From an uncultured Jannaschia sp. (GTDB lineage: Bacteria; Pseudomonadota; Alphaproteobacteria; Rhodobacterales; Rhodobacteraceae): DNA of 64,000 nucleotides. Each line of letters begins with the position of its first letter. Within the stretch, counting starts at the first letter, position 1. Of this stretch, positions 18,415-27,400 are shown piece after piece. The notes under the pieces were generated by a model. The model was given only the letters and a program-made list of their open reading frames with translations, did not search any database and was not told the DNA's origin. Where the stretch lies: positions 124,001-188,000 of the forward strand of contig CANLTZ010000002.1 in assembly GCA_947494145.1 (NCBI GenBank), in the 5' to 3' direction. Both the position numbers and the translations under genes were made by a program.

Positions 18415-18866
18415 AGGTCGTCGATGGCGATTTGATCGCGCTTGCCTTGGACGGCGCGTTCGATGTGATCGTCCATGGCTGCAACTGCCATGTGACCATG
18501 GGCGCCGGGATTGCGAAGGCTATCGCGCAGACCTTTCCCGAGGCGTTGGCCGCCGACCGCGCGACACCGGTCGGCGATCGTGCCAAGCTGGGCACGATTT
18601 CGACCGTCGAAGTCGAGCGTCAGAGGCGCCGCCTGGTCGTCGTCAACGCCTATACCCAGTTCCATTGGCGTGGGCGGGGGCGAAAGGCGGATTACGACGC
18701 GATTGACGGTTGTCTCGCGGATATCGCCGTGCGCTTTGCCGAGGCCCGGATCGGCTATCCGCTGATCGGCGCGGGACTTGCGGGCGGCGACTGGGCCGAG
18801 ATCGCGCCAATCATCAGCCGCCGACTGGATGGGTTGGACCATACGTTGGTCCAGTTCTCTGGGTGA
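18411..18866 (+). CDS. macro-domain (Appr-1''-p/ADP-ribose-binding) protein
   Basis: A 151-residue single-domain macro protein that should bind or hydrolyse ADP-ribose derivatives. The glycine-rich loop IVHGCNCHVTMGAGIAKAI (about residues 20-38) and the later YPLIGAGLAGGDWAEI loop (about 115-130) are the two ligand-binding loops, in the arrangement of the POA1-like/Appr-1-p phosphatase branch. The GTG start overlaps the ileS stop (GTGA), implying translational coupling with the synthetase. Its physiological target is not evident. Confidence 0.88.
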   Translation: MKVVDGDLIALALDGAFDVIVHGCNCHVTMGAGIAKAIAQTFPEALAADRATPVGDRAKLGTISTVEVERQRRRLVVVNAYTQFHWRGRGRKADYDAIDGCLADIAVRFAEARIGYPLIGAGLAGGDWAEIAPIISRRLDGLDHTLVQFSG

Positions 18867-18881
18867 TGCGGGGGCAGTGCC

Positions 18882-19121
18882 ATGACCGAGGTGACGGATG
18901 ACGCCATCGCGGATGCTATTCGCGACATGGCCCGTGAGCGCACAGCGACGTTCTGCCCCTCGGAGGTGGCGCGTCGGCTGGCGGACGATTGGCGCCCGCT
19001 GATGCCCGATATCAGGCGTGTGGCGGCTGACTTGTCGGATATCCGGGCCACCCAGAAAGGCCAGAAGGTCGACGTCATGACCGCGCGCGGGCCAATCCGC
19101 TTAGCGGCCCGGGGTGACTGA
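18882..19121 (+). CDS. DUF3253 family protein
   Basis: A 79-residue protein of the DUF3253 family, which has a small winged-helix-like fold with the pattern TFCPSEVARRLADDWRPLMPDIRRVAADLSDIRATQKGQKVD. It is 15 bp downstream of the macro-domain gene and is probably in the same transcription unit as ileS. The family's role is unknown; the fold suggests nucleic-acid binding, which is inference. Confidence 0.85.
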   Translation: MTEVTDDAIADAIRDMARERTATFCPSEVARRLADDWRPLMPDIRRVAADLSDIRATQKGQKVDVMTARGPIRLAARGD

Positions 19122-19143
19122 CCCTCCGCCTGCTTGCCTTGCT

Positions 19144-20874
19144 TCAGGATGTGTTGCCGATGGTGCGTCTTTGGCGCTTCAGCTTTCGCCCCAACACGCC
19201 CGAGCGATCCGGGAATTGCTTGCGATGCAACTTGGCCCATGGGGCGGTGATGCCTGCCCGATCATAAAGCAAGATCAGCCGTTCCAACAGGAAAGGCCGG
19301 TCGCCCGTGGCCTCCCATGCGCGTTCCAGCAGCAGGCGGCCCGCCCGTTCATCGCCCGCATCCAGATGCAGATTGGCCCGGAAGATCAACAGATCGGGGT
19401 CCGCCTCCACCGCTGCCGGATGCCCATCCAGCAGCCGCTCCAGCGCCGCATTGTCGCCGGTGCGCGACAGCATCTCGGCCATGGCGCCCAGCCAGGCGGG
19501 GTCGGGTTCGCGCACATGGCCCAGAATCGCATCGACATAGGCCAGAACCTTGCGCCGCCCGTCGTTGCCAAGCCGCACCGCAAGTAGCGGGCGCGACCGG
19601 ATTTCCACGTCTTCCTGCGCAGTCTCCACGTTGAAATCAGCAAAAAGGGAGCTGTAGCGGCAACCCGACACGATCGTATGGGGCATGAAATCGGGCCAGC
19701 GATAGAGGCATGTCTGATAATGGCCGATTTCGATACAATGGGTCTCGGGCGCGGCGAACAGCATGTTGGCAAAACCCGCACCGTGATAGCTCATCATGAT
19801 TTCGGCGCGGGCCATCAGGGCCACTTGTTCCAAGGGGCTGTAATCTTCGAAGTAGATCACCTGAAAGCCGCGTTCGGCCAAGGCCGCGGTCAATGCATCT
19901 TCGCCGTCCATGGGGCGCACGCGGTTCGATTTGCGCCCCACCCAGAAGCGGCGCGGCAGGTGGGACCAATCGCGCCCTTCGATACGCCTCAGGGCCGTTT
20001 CCCGCAGGCGCAGCAGCATCTCATCGCAGGAATTCATGGCCAGGACCGACAGCGACAGGCGGTCGGGGTTGCGGCCTTTCCAGTAATGGGTCTGGGGGGC
20101 CACATCGTCCACGTCATCCATGACCGAGGGTCCGGATTGGTAATAAAGGTGCCTGGCGTTGAGGACGGACAGGCACCGGTCGTAGCGGTGTTCGCCCGAC
20201 AGAAAGGTCACGCGCCCTACGAGGCGCGGAAACAGGTCATCGACCCAGGCCTGGATGAAGGGCTTCACGTCCGAGCGGTCGCAATGGATGAAGATGCGCC
20301 CTGCAAAGCCGTCATGGTCGACGCAGCACAACAGGCAAAGGGCCTCTGTGGCGAAGTGGTAGAAGTTGAACGGGTTGCGCGCATCGATGACGAAATCGAG
20401 GCCGTCGGTCGTCCCCTCCCACAAAGGGGGCACGGGATCGGCGGCTTGCAACTCGGCGAACCATTCTGCCGTCTGGCCATCGGCGGTGACGGGGTCGTTG
20501 GCATACCAGGCATAGCGGTTTCGCAACCGGGTGCCCGCGGCTCCTGTCAGTAGATACTTACCGTTGACGGCCAGGAAATGCCCCTTGCTGCTCAGGTTTT
20601 TCAGCACCACGGGCACGGTCTTCAGAACCAGCGCCTTCTTGAAGGTGCGACGGCGGAAATGCGTGGCGATGTGGCTTTCGATCTGCTCCACCCAAGGGGC
20701 ATGTTCCGCCACCGAAGCCGCCGCGACGCGGCCCAGCGGGCGGGTGTCGTACATCGACGGTAAGGGCTGCACCGTCCAAAGGCCGCGATCGACGCCGGGG
20801 GCGAAGAAAAAGTCCCGGGGGGGTGGACTATAATCGATCTCTACCCGGGGTTTGCGGTCTTTTGTGTCGGCCAT
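19144..20874 (-). CDS. glycosyltransferase family 61 (DUF563) protein
   Basis: A 576-residue predicted glycosyltransferase of the GT61/DUF563 type. The landmarks are NPFNFYHFATEALCLL (about residues 166-181) and the C-terminal RAEIMMSYHGAGFANMLFAAPE with CIEIGHYQ. After about residue 430 comes an additional helical, TPR-like extension ending in a very basic tail (RKLKRQRR). It probably adds a sugar to surface polysaccharide, the usual role in marine alphaproteobacteria; donor and acceptor are unknown. The ATG at 20874 is preferred over a GTG at 20925. It stands alone, convergent to the DUF3253 gene. Confidence 0.85.
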   Translation of the reverse strand: MADTKDRKPRVEIDYSPPPRDFFFAPGVDRGLWTVQPLPSMYDTRPLGRVAAASVAEHAPWVEQIESHIATHFRRRTFKKALVLKTVPVVLKNLSSKGHFLAVNGKYLLTGAAGTRLRNRYAWYANDPVTADGQTAEWFAELQAADPVPPLWEGTTDGLDFVIDARNPFNFYHFATEALCLLCCVDHDGFAGRIFIHCDRSDVKPFIQAWVDDLFPRLVGRVTFLSGEHRYDRCLSVLNARHLYYQSGPSVMDDVDDVAPQTHYWKGRNPDRLSLSVLAMNSCDEMLLRLRETALRRIEGRDWSHLPRRFWVGRKSNRVRPMDGEDALTAALAERGFQVIYFEDYSPLEQVALMARAEIMMSYHGAGFANMLFAAPETHCIEIGHYQTCLYRWPDFMPHTIVSGCRYSSLFADFNVETAQEDVEIRSRPLLAVRLGNDGRRKVLAYVDAILGHVREPDPAWLGAMAEMLSRTGDNAALERLLDGHPAAVEADPDLLIFRANLHLDAGDERAGRLLLERAWEATGDRPFLLERLILLYDRAGITAPWAKLHRKQFPDRSGVLGRKLKRQRRTIGNTS

Positions 20875-20997
20875 TGCTTCGGTGTTACCCGTCTTGGATG
20901 ACGGCACAAGGACATATCTTGCCACGCCTTTGACCCCTGGGGCGCGGGCTAGGTCCCTGGCGGCGGGACCCCGCCGAAACCCAGGCGGCGCAGGGCC

Positions 20998-21609
20998 CTA
21001 GAATTCCACCCCGGCCTGGGCCTTCACGCCGGAGCGGAAGGGGTGCTTCACAAGTTCCATCTCGGTGACAAGGTCGGCCAGTTCGATCAGCTCATCCTTG
21101 GCATTGCGGCCCGTCAGAACGACATGGGTCATCGGCGGTTTGTGGTCCCGCAGGAAGGCCACAACCTCGGCGATGTCGATATAGTCGTAGCGCAGGGCGA
21201 TGTTGATCTCATCGAGCAGGACCATGCGGTTGCCCGGGTCCAAGATCAGTTCTTTCGCCTTGGCCCAAGCGGCCTGGGCCATTTCGATGTCGCGGGTCTT
21301 GTCCTGGGTTTCCCAGGTAAATCCCTCGCCCATGGTGTGAAATTCGCAGGTATCGCCGAAATGGGTGGTGATGAGGTCCCGCTCGCCCGTGCCCATGCCG
21401 CCCTTTATGAACTGCACGACGGCGCAGGGCATGTCATGGGCGATGCAGCGGAAGATCATGCCAAACGCGCTGGAGGACTTGCCCTTCCCCTTGCCCGTAT
21501 GGACGATGACCAGGCCCTTTTCGTCGGTCTTGGTGGCCATGATCTTATCGCGGGCGGCTTTCTTCTTGGCCATCTTGGCGTTGTGGCGCGCGGTGTCGTC
21601 GGTGGTCAT
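20998..21609 (-). CDS. cobO: cob(I)yrinic acid a,c-diamide adenosyltransferase
   Basis: Transfers the adenosyl group of ATP to cobalt(I) corrinoids in aerobic cobalamin synthesis. The 203-residue protein has the CobO/BtuR P-loop HTGKGKGKSSSAFG (about residues 37-50), the FIKGG segment near 69 and LLDEINIALRYDYID near 133, with a Lys-rich N-terminus. The ATG at 21609 gives MTTDDTARH; upstream in-frame starts add a Pro-rich segment unlike the family. It lies near but apart from cobN, with a small lipoprotein gene and glycoamylase between them. Confidence 0.96.
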   Translation of the reverse strand: MTTDDTARHNAKMAKKKAARDKIMATKTDEKGLVIVHTGKGKGKSSSAFGMIFRCIAHDMPCAVVQFIKGGMGTGERDLITTHFGDTCEFHTMGEGFTWETQDKTRDIEMAQAAWAKAKELILDPGNRMVLLDEINIALRYDYIDIAEVVAFLRDHKPPMTHVVLTGRNAKDELIELADLVTEMELVKHPFRSGVKAQAGVEF

Positions 21610-21715
21610 CTGGGGCTCCGGCATGGGGTGTGGAGGGACCATCCGGGCCTTGGCGGGTGGCGTCAAGATGTGGGTGTTAACTGCTCGTTAACCAGGCTTG
21701 CATAGCCAGGAGGAT

Positions 21716-22021
21716 ATGTGGCGTTTGGCGATCTCTTTGTCGGTCGGGCTCATGGCGGCTTGCAACACGGCCCACCCGTTGGACCGGTTGGATCGTGCAG
21801 GGCGTGCCAGCGCGGGCGGGCACGATTTCCGCGTGAATTGGAATCTGCAAGCGGCCCAGGCCACTCGCACCAACCCCGCCTGGCGCCCCGGCCTGCAAGA
21901 GGTAACCCTGGCCGCTGTAATGGCCACCGAAGAAGTAACGGGCTGTACCGTGAAGCCGGGCACGGCCATCGGTGATATCGCGCTGGTGAACATGGCGTTG
22001 GATTGCCGGTCGCCACCCTGA
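21716..22021 (+). CDS. small hypothetical lipoprotein
   Basis: A 101-residue protein starting with a lipoprotein-like signal (basic start, hydrophobic stretch and LMAAC at the cleavage site; Met at -3 is unusual but tolerated). A strong AGGAGG lies just before the ATG at 21716. The mature part (DFRVNWNLQAAQATRTNPAWRPGLQEV... and a late GCTVKPGTAIGDIALVNMALDC with two cysteines that could pair) matches no family I recognise, though similar short proteins occur in Rhodobacteraceae. It diverges from cobO by about 107 bp. Function unknown. Confidence 0.7.
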   Translation: MWRLAISLSVGLMAACNTAHPLDRLDRAGRASAGGHDFRVNWNLQAAQATRTNPAWRPGLQEVTLAAVMATEEVTGCTVKPGTAIGDIALVNMALDCRSPP

Positions 22022-22913
22022 TTACAGCGCCGACCGACACCCTGGGCAATATGACGGATCCATTTCGGTCCTGGCATGGCGAGCCATCTGACTAAGATGG
22101 GTCCTGCGAACAGGGTGTCAGCCGCAATCGGACGGGACGTGAAGCATGAATTCACTGACCCCCGCGCTGAATAAGGCCTGCCGCTTGTAGCTCTCGTCGA
22201 AGCCGACCCTGCGGCCTCGCTCGGACATCGACAGCAAGCGCGCGGCAATCGCGACACCTTGGTCGACGGACAGGCCGAGGCGGCTGCCGCAGGTCCGCCT
22301 TTGGATCGCGCCTAAAGCGCATGTTCGCAGACGTCCGTTTGCGCCCTTTCACACTTCGCCGGTGAATATCCATTCGCGCAGGTCCGAGACGGTTCTGCCC
22401 AAGATTGCCGCTTCTCTCGCTCTCTGCTGGTCTACCTTGGTTACGCCGTTTGACGGCGGTGGTTCGCTGGAGCTGAAGGTGAACAGAAGGGGGGCGGGCC
22501 GTCGGGCAAACGGTCCTTAAGGGCGGCGGCTGCGCCGAACTTCACGAAGATCGTCCCGAATTGCGCCGTGCCCTCCAGGCCGCGGCCTGGAGGGCTTGCG
22601 AAGGCCGGCAGAGACAAGGCCGGAAAGGCGATGCGGATCATGGTCATGTGGGTGATGGGCGTTTCGAAAGTCGGTCAGTGTGGGTGGTGCCGATCACCAT
22701 TCGGGTAGATGGCGCGCCGATTTACGCTGGCGATAGGTCAAGTTGCGGCGGCGCCATCGACCCAACGTATTCGGCAGCGTGCCGTGTCGGGCTTGAGAGA
22801 CACTCCCCGCGACTCCGACCCGTTTCGAGGATCTCGGGTGGGTTTCGAGACGGGTCCGCGGGAAGAGGACCAGGGAGGCTGCCATTGCCACCCCTCGGGC
22901 CGATGAGGGACCG
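22022..22913. other. gene-poor 890-bp region, possibly decayed
   Basis: No supportable gene. Frames on both strands are broken or have implausible composition. One reverse-strand stretch (22118-22228, MSERGRRVGFDESYK...) has more natural protein-like codon use than the rest and may be a remnant, but has no ribosome-binding site or known domain. The region holds a 26-bp perfect palindrome (22570-22595). It also has a GACCCGT/ACGGGTC inverted repeat (22817-22823 with 22850-22856), which could terminate the glycoamylase transcript. Confidence 0.55.
22570..22595. repeat. 26-bp perfect palindrome
   Basis: The 13-base arm GCCCTCCAGGCCG is followed at once by its exact complement, giving a perfect dyad centred on CCGCGG. 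No T-run follows on either strand. It sits alone in the gene-poor region. It could be a protein-binding site or cruciform; role unknown. Confidence 0.8.
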
Positions 22914-24263
22914 TCAGGGACCGAAGAGGCGCAGGAAATCCATGCCCAAAGCGGGGTCACGACCGGCGAGGCCCAGGATGTAGGTGCTGAAATCCACCGC
23001 CTCGACCCGGGTCACGCCGTGGTCCGGCAGGCGGGCCGAGCAGCGCCAGAGGAAGCCCAGCCCGGCATGGTCGTAGCGGCAGGTGCCATCTTGCCAGAGA
23101 CGGTAGAGATCCAGCATCGGGTCGCCCGGGGCGCCGCTGCGCCAAAGCGGCGCGAAACCGGCCATGATCGCGGGGGAGGCCGTGTCATGCGGATTTTCGT
23201 CGATGCGTGCCACGCCATAGCCCTGGTCTTCGACTCGGCCATCTGCGTCGAAGCGAACCTCCGTCCCCGCGCCGTGACCCCAGAGCGCTTCGGGGAAGGG
23301 CGCATCGGGCAGGGCCGCGCGACGGTTTGCGAAGAAGGCACGGTCGGCGGCGGCCAGTTCCAGAAGCTCGTCATGGAAGGCGGGCTGGTCGCCAATTTCG
23401 GGGCAGTGGAAGTAGGCGAATTGGTGCGTGAAATGGGCGGGCACGTAGCCCGAGGGCTTGGCCACCAGCGTTTGATCGCCGCGCGCGGCCATTGGGAAGG
23501 CGGCGGCGTCGGAATAGTGCCGCTGGAACAGCGCATGGGCCGGGCCGATGGCACCGCCCATGCGTTCGGCGCGCATGGCAAGGCAGGGCAGCATGACGTA
23601 TTCGTCGAACGGGTTAGCGAAGACGTTCTCGCTCTCGCGCTCCTCGTGGCCATAGAAGACGAGGTGCAGAAGGCCGCGTTCCACACTTTTGATCGACCGC
23701 GCCCATTGGACGCTGTCGATCAGGTCGCGGCCCAGCACATAGACTTCGGACGGGCCGCGGCCTTCGGCGAAGCTTTTGGCCGAGAAGTAGCGCGCGGCAG
23801 TGGCCGCGCCAGCGGCCAGCAGGGCGGTGTCGATGGTGGAGAACTTATCCTCGGAGCCATTCACGGGCGCGCCCGTCATTGGGTCGATGAAATGCGGATA
23901 CCAGCCCGAGGGTGAGCGCGTCACGGTGAAGGGGGCATAGCTGCCACGCCCTGTCAGGTGGCGCAGTGTCGTCGCGGCTTTGGCTTCCGCGTCGGGGAGG
24001 ATGCCCATGGCGTCGCCAATGGCCAGCGACATCAGCCCCAGTCCCGTCGCCGCGATGGACGATGGCGCGCCGGGCGGGTTGCCGCGCCCGATTTCGATGA
24101 AGTCGAAGTATTGGCCGGTTTCCGGGACGCGAAAGTGGCGATCCATAAGCAAGATCGCATCGGCCAGCCGGTCACGGGTGAAGGCGTCGAGCGTGGCGCG
24201 GGGCGGCGTTTGGGCCGCGGCCGGGAAGGAGAAGATCAAAAGAAGGCAGATCAGGCGAAGCAT
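22914..24263 (-). CDS. periplasmic glycoamylase-like protein (COG5368 type)
   Basis: A 449-residue protein with a clear Sec signal peptide (MLRLICLLLIFSFPAAAQT). The body matches the glycoamylase-like (alpha/alpha)6-barrel family also found in cyclic beta-glucan synthases: GRGNPPGAPSSIAATGLGLMSLAIGDAMG, RSPSGWYPHFIDPMTG, the diagnostic SEDKFSTIDTALLAAGAATAARYF, and a late HGAGTEVRFDADGRVEDQGYG. It probably binds or cleaves a glucan in the periplasm; specificity cannot be read. The ATG at 24263 is chosen for the signal peptide. It sits between cobO and cobN without obvious link to corrinoid chemistry. Confidence 0.8.
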   Translation of the reverse strand: MLRLICLLLIFSFPAAAQTPPRATLDAFTRDRLADAILLMDRHFRVPETGQYFDFIEIGRGNPPGAPSSIAATGLGLMSLAIGDAMGILPDAEAKAATTLRHLTGRGSYAPFTVTRSPSGWYPHFIDPMTGAPVNGSEDKFSTIDTALLAAGAATAARYFSAKSFAEGRGPSEVYVLGRDLIDSVQWARSIKSVERGLLHLVFYGHEERESENVFANPFDEYVMLPCLAMRAERMGGAIGPAHALFQRHYSDAAAFPMAARGDQTLVAKPSGYVPAHFTHQFAYFHCPEIGDQPAFHDELLELAAADRAFFANRRAALPDAPFPEALWGHGAGTEVRFDADGRVEDQGYGVARIDENPHDTASPAIMAGFAPLWRSGAPGDPMLDLYRLWQDGTCRYDHAGLGFLWRCSARLPDHGVTRVEAVDFSTYILGLAGRDPALGMDFLRLFGP

Positions 24264-24398
24264 TGGGGCGGGTTCTGTTAGGGCAAGCAGTCCCAGTACC
24301 ATGACGCGGTCTGCGCAGGGCGCTACCGAGATGTTGCTGATCTTGCGTCACGATCCCGTGGGGTTCGTGGTGCTTTCGTAACCGGTGAGGCGGGGAGG

Positions 24399-24418
24399 AA
24401 TGGGCTTCGAAGCCCATT
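24399..24418. repeat. 20-bp perfect palindrome downstream of cobN
   Basis: AATGGGCTTCGAAGCCCATT is a perfect dyad, followed towards cobN by a CGGTG-TTTG-CACCG hairpin. Both lie in the 187 bp between cobN and the glycoamylase gene, so they may end or process the cobN transcript. There is no U-run, so a rho-independent terminator is not assured. Confidence 0.55.
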
Positions 24419-24450
24419 GGAACGCCGTTCAAACGGTGTTTGCACCGGCG

Positions 24451-27400
24451 TCATCGGGCGTGTTCGTCGATCAAGGCGCGGGCCGAGTTGGAGCGGGGTT
24501 GCCAAAGGCCACGCTCGATCGCTTCGCGCAGGCGGTCGGCGATGTCGGCCAAGGCGGGGGCGTTGGCGTCCGCGATGAAGTCGCGGGTAGCGTCGTCTTC
24601 CAGGATGGCGGCGTGGACCAGGTCGAAATGGTGGTCGCGCACCGCGCCCGTGGTGGCGGCAAAGGCGAAGAGGTAATCAACGGTGGCGGCGATCTCGAAC
24701 GCCCCCTTGTAGCCGTGGCGTTTGACGCCCGCGATCCATTTCGGGTTCACCACGCGGGATCGGACGACGCGGCCGATCTCTTCCTCCAACGTGCGGATCA
24801 CGGGGCGTTCGGGGCGGGAATGGTCGTTGTGGTAGACGGGGCGGGCTGCGCCTTGCAGCATCTCGACCGCAGCCGCAGCGCCGCCTTCGAACTGATAGTA
24901 GTCGTCGCTGTCAAGGAGGTCGTGTTCGCGGTTGTCCTGGTTTTGAACGATGGCCTCCGTCTGGGATAGCCGTTCTTTCAGGCCCCCATGGTCGGGTGTG
25001 CCTTCGCCGCTACCATAGGCATAGCCACCCCATTCCAGATACGCGGCGCCCAGGTCCGCTTTGTCGCTCCAGAGCCGTTCGTCGATCAGCGCCTGAAGAC
25101 CCGCACCGTAGGCCCCGGGTTTGGAGCCATAGACACGCGCTTGCCCCTGGCCTGCGCGGGCGCGGGCGGCGGCTGGGTTGTGCGCGTCCGGCTCGTCCAG
25201 GGCTTGGACGGCACGGGCGGCCCCATCCACCAGCGCCATCTGTTGGGGAAAGGCGTCGCGAAAGAAGCCAGAGACACGCAAGGTCACGTCCACGCGGGGG
25301 CGGCCCAGGGCGGTGTGGGGGATGATTTCAAAGCCGGTGACCCGGCGATTGGCGCTATCCCAGCGGGGTTTCACCCCCATGAGTGCCAGGGCCTGGGCGA
25401 TGTCATCGCCACCTGTGCGCATATTTGCGGTGCCCCAAGCTGTCAGCAGCATGGTGCGCGGCCAATCGCCATGGTCTTGCAAGTGGCGTTCGATCAGCAG
25501 ATTGGCGCTGTGCCAACCCAGTTTCCACGCCGTGGGCGTGGGCACGGCGCGGCTGTCGACCGAGTAGAAATTGCGCCCCGTGGGCAGCACATCGGGACGG
25601 CCGCGGGTGGGCGCGCCGGAAGGCGCAGGGGCGACGAACTGCCCAGAGAGGGCGGTGAGGAGGCCCTCCCCTTCGGCGGGGCCGCAGCGGCGGATGGTGT
25701 CGCGCAGGGTGGCAGCCTCCTCCAGCGTGGCCGCTGTCTTCGGCCCTGGGGGGGCGAGGTCGCCGCGCAGCAGCTTGGCGGACAAGTCTTCGATACGCTC
25801 CACCGTGTCGCCGTGGCTCCGCCAGGGTGAGGTGCCTGACAGAATATCGGGGCGGGGGCCCGTCCAGGGGGCGGCCATGTCGCAATCGAGCGGGTCGAAG
25901 TCGAGTTCCAGATCGGCGGCGATGGCCCGCGGCAGGCTTTCGCCCGCGCCGCGGGGCAGGCGCAGTAAGGCTTGGAGCAGGTCGTCTTGCAGGCGACCTT
26001 CTGGCGATTGGCCGAAGATATGGAGGCCGTCGCGGATCTGCGCCTCCTTCAACTCACACAGATAGGCATCCAGTTTGGAGAGGTCGTCGGACCCGTCCAT
26101 GCCCGCATCCATGTCGAGGCCGGTGGTGCGTGCGAGGCTGATGATTTCATCGCGCAGATGGTCGATGCGGCGCGGGTCCACATTGGCGGCCTCGTAGTAT
26201 TCATCCACCAATGCCTCCAGATCGCGCAGGGGGCCATAGGTTTCGGCGCGTGTCAGGGGCGGGGTCAGGTGGTCGATGATGACAGCTTGTGCGCGGCGCT
26301 TGGCCTGTGTGCCTTCGCCGGGGTCATTTACGATGAACGGGTAGATATGCGGCAGGGGGCCGAGCGCGATTTCGGGCCAGTCGTCGGCGCCCATCGCGAG
26401 GGCCCGGCCGGGCAGCCATTCCAGATTGCCGTGCTTGCCCATATGGACCACCGCCTGGGCGTCCCAGCGTCGCAGCCAGGCATAGAAGGCCAGGTAATTA
26501 TGCGGCGGGACGAGGTCGGGGGAATGGTAGCTGTCGGTGGGATCCACATTGTAGCCGCGCGCCGGTTGCAAGGCGACGACGGCCTTGCCGAAACGGTGGA
26601 TCGACAGGGCGAAGGTGCCGCCAGTGGGCGGTGTCGGAGCCTCCGGCGGGGATATTTCTGCCAGGAAGAAGGGGTCCTTTTCCGGTGGACCCCAGCGGTC
26701 GGTGATTTTCTGGCGGGCGGTGAGGGGGAGGGTGTCGAAGAAGGCTTTGTAGTCGGCGAGGCTGAGCCTTTCGCCCCCCTGGCGCGCCGCCCGGTCCGGG
26801 AGCCAGTTGGTCGGACCGGCCATGAGGTGGTCCATGAGCGCGGCGGGGTCATGGGGCGGCGCCGTATCGTAGCCTGCCTGTTGCAGCAGGCCCAGCGTGT
26901 GGATTGTGGCAGCGGGCGTGTCGAGGCCCACCCCATTGGCCAGGCGGCCATCGCGGTTGGGGTAATTGGCCAGCACGAGCGCGATATGGCGCTCAGAGGG
27001 CGCGGTGCGGCGCAGGCGGGTCCAATTGGCGATGAGTTGGGCAACGAACGTGATCCGGTCGCCCTGGGCCTTCCAGGTGGCGATGGGGCACTGGGTGGCT
27101 TCGTCGAAGAATGCCTCCCCCTTGAAGCCGATGGCGCGGGTGAGGATACGGCCATCGAGTTCGGGCAGTGCCACGTTCATCGCAATGTCGCGGGCCGACA
27201 GGCCGGTGAGTCCGGTTTGCCAATCAGCCTCTGTTCCGCCGGATAGGACGGCTTGGAAGATGGGCGCGCCGGTTTTCGAAAGGGGCTCGACCGCAGGGTC
27301 GCCCACGGCGAAGCTGGTCAGGTTTACGATGGCATCGGGTGGGGTGTCTGCCAAGAGGCTGGTGAGCGTGGCCTGGCTGACGGGGTCCTTCAGGGATGCC

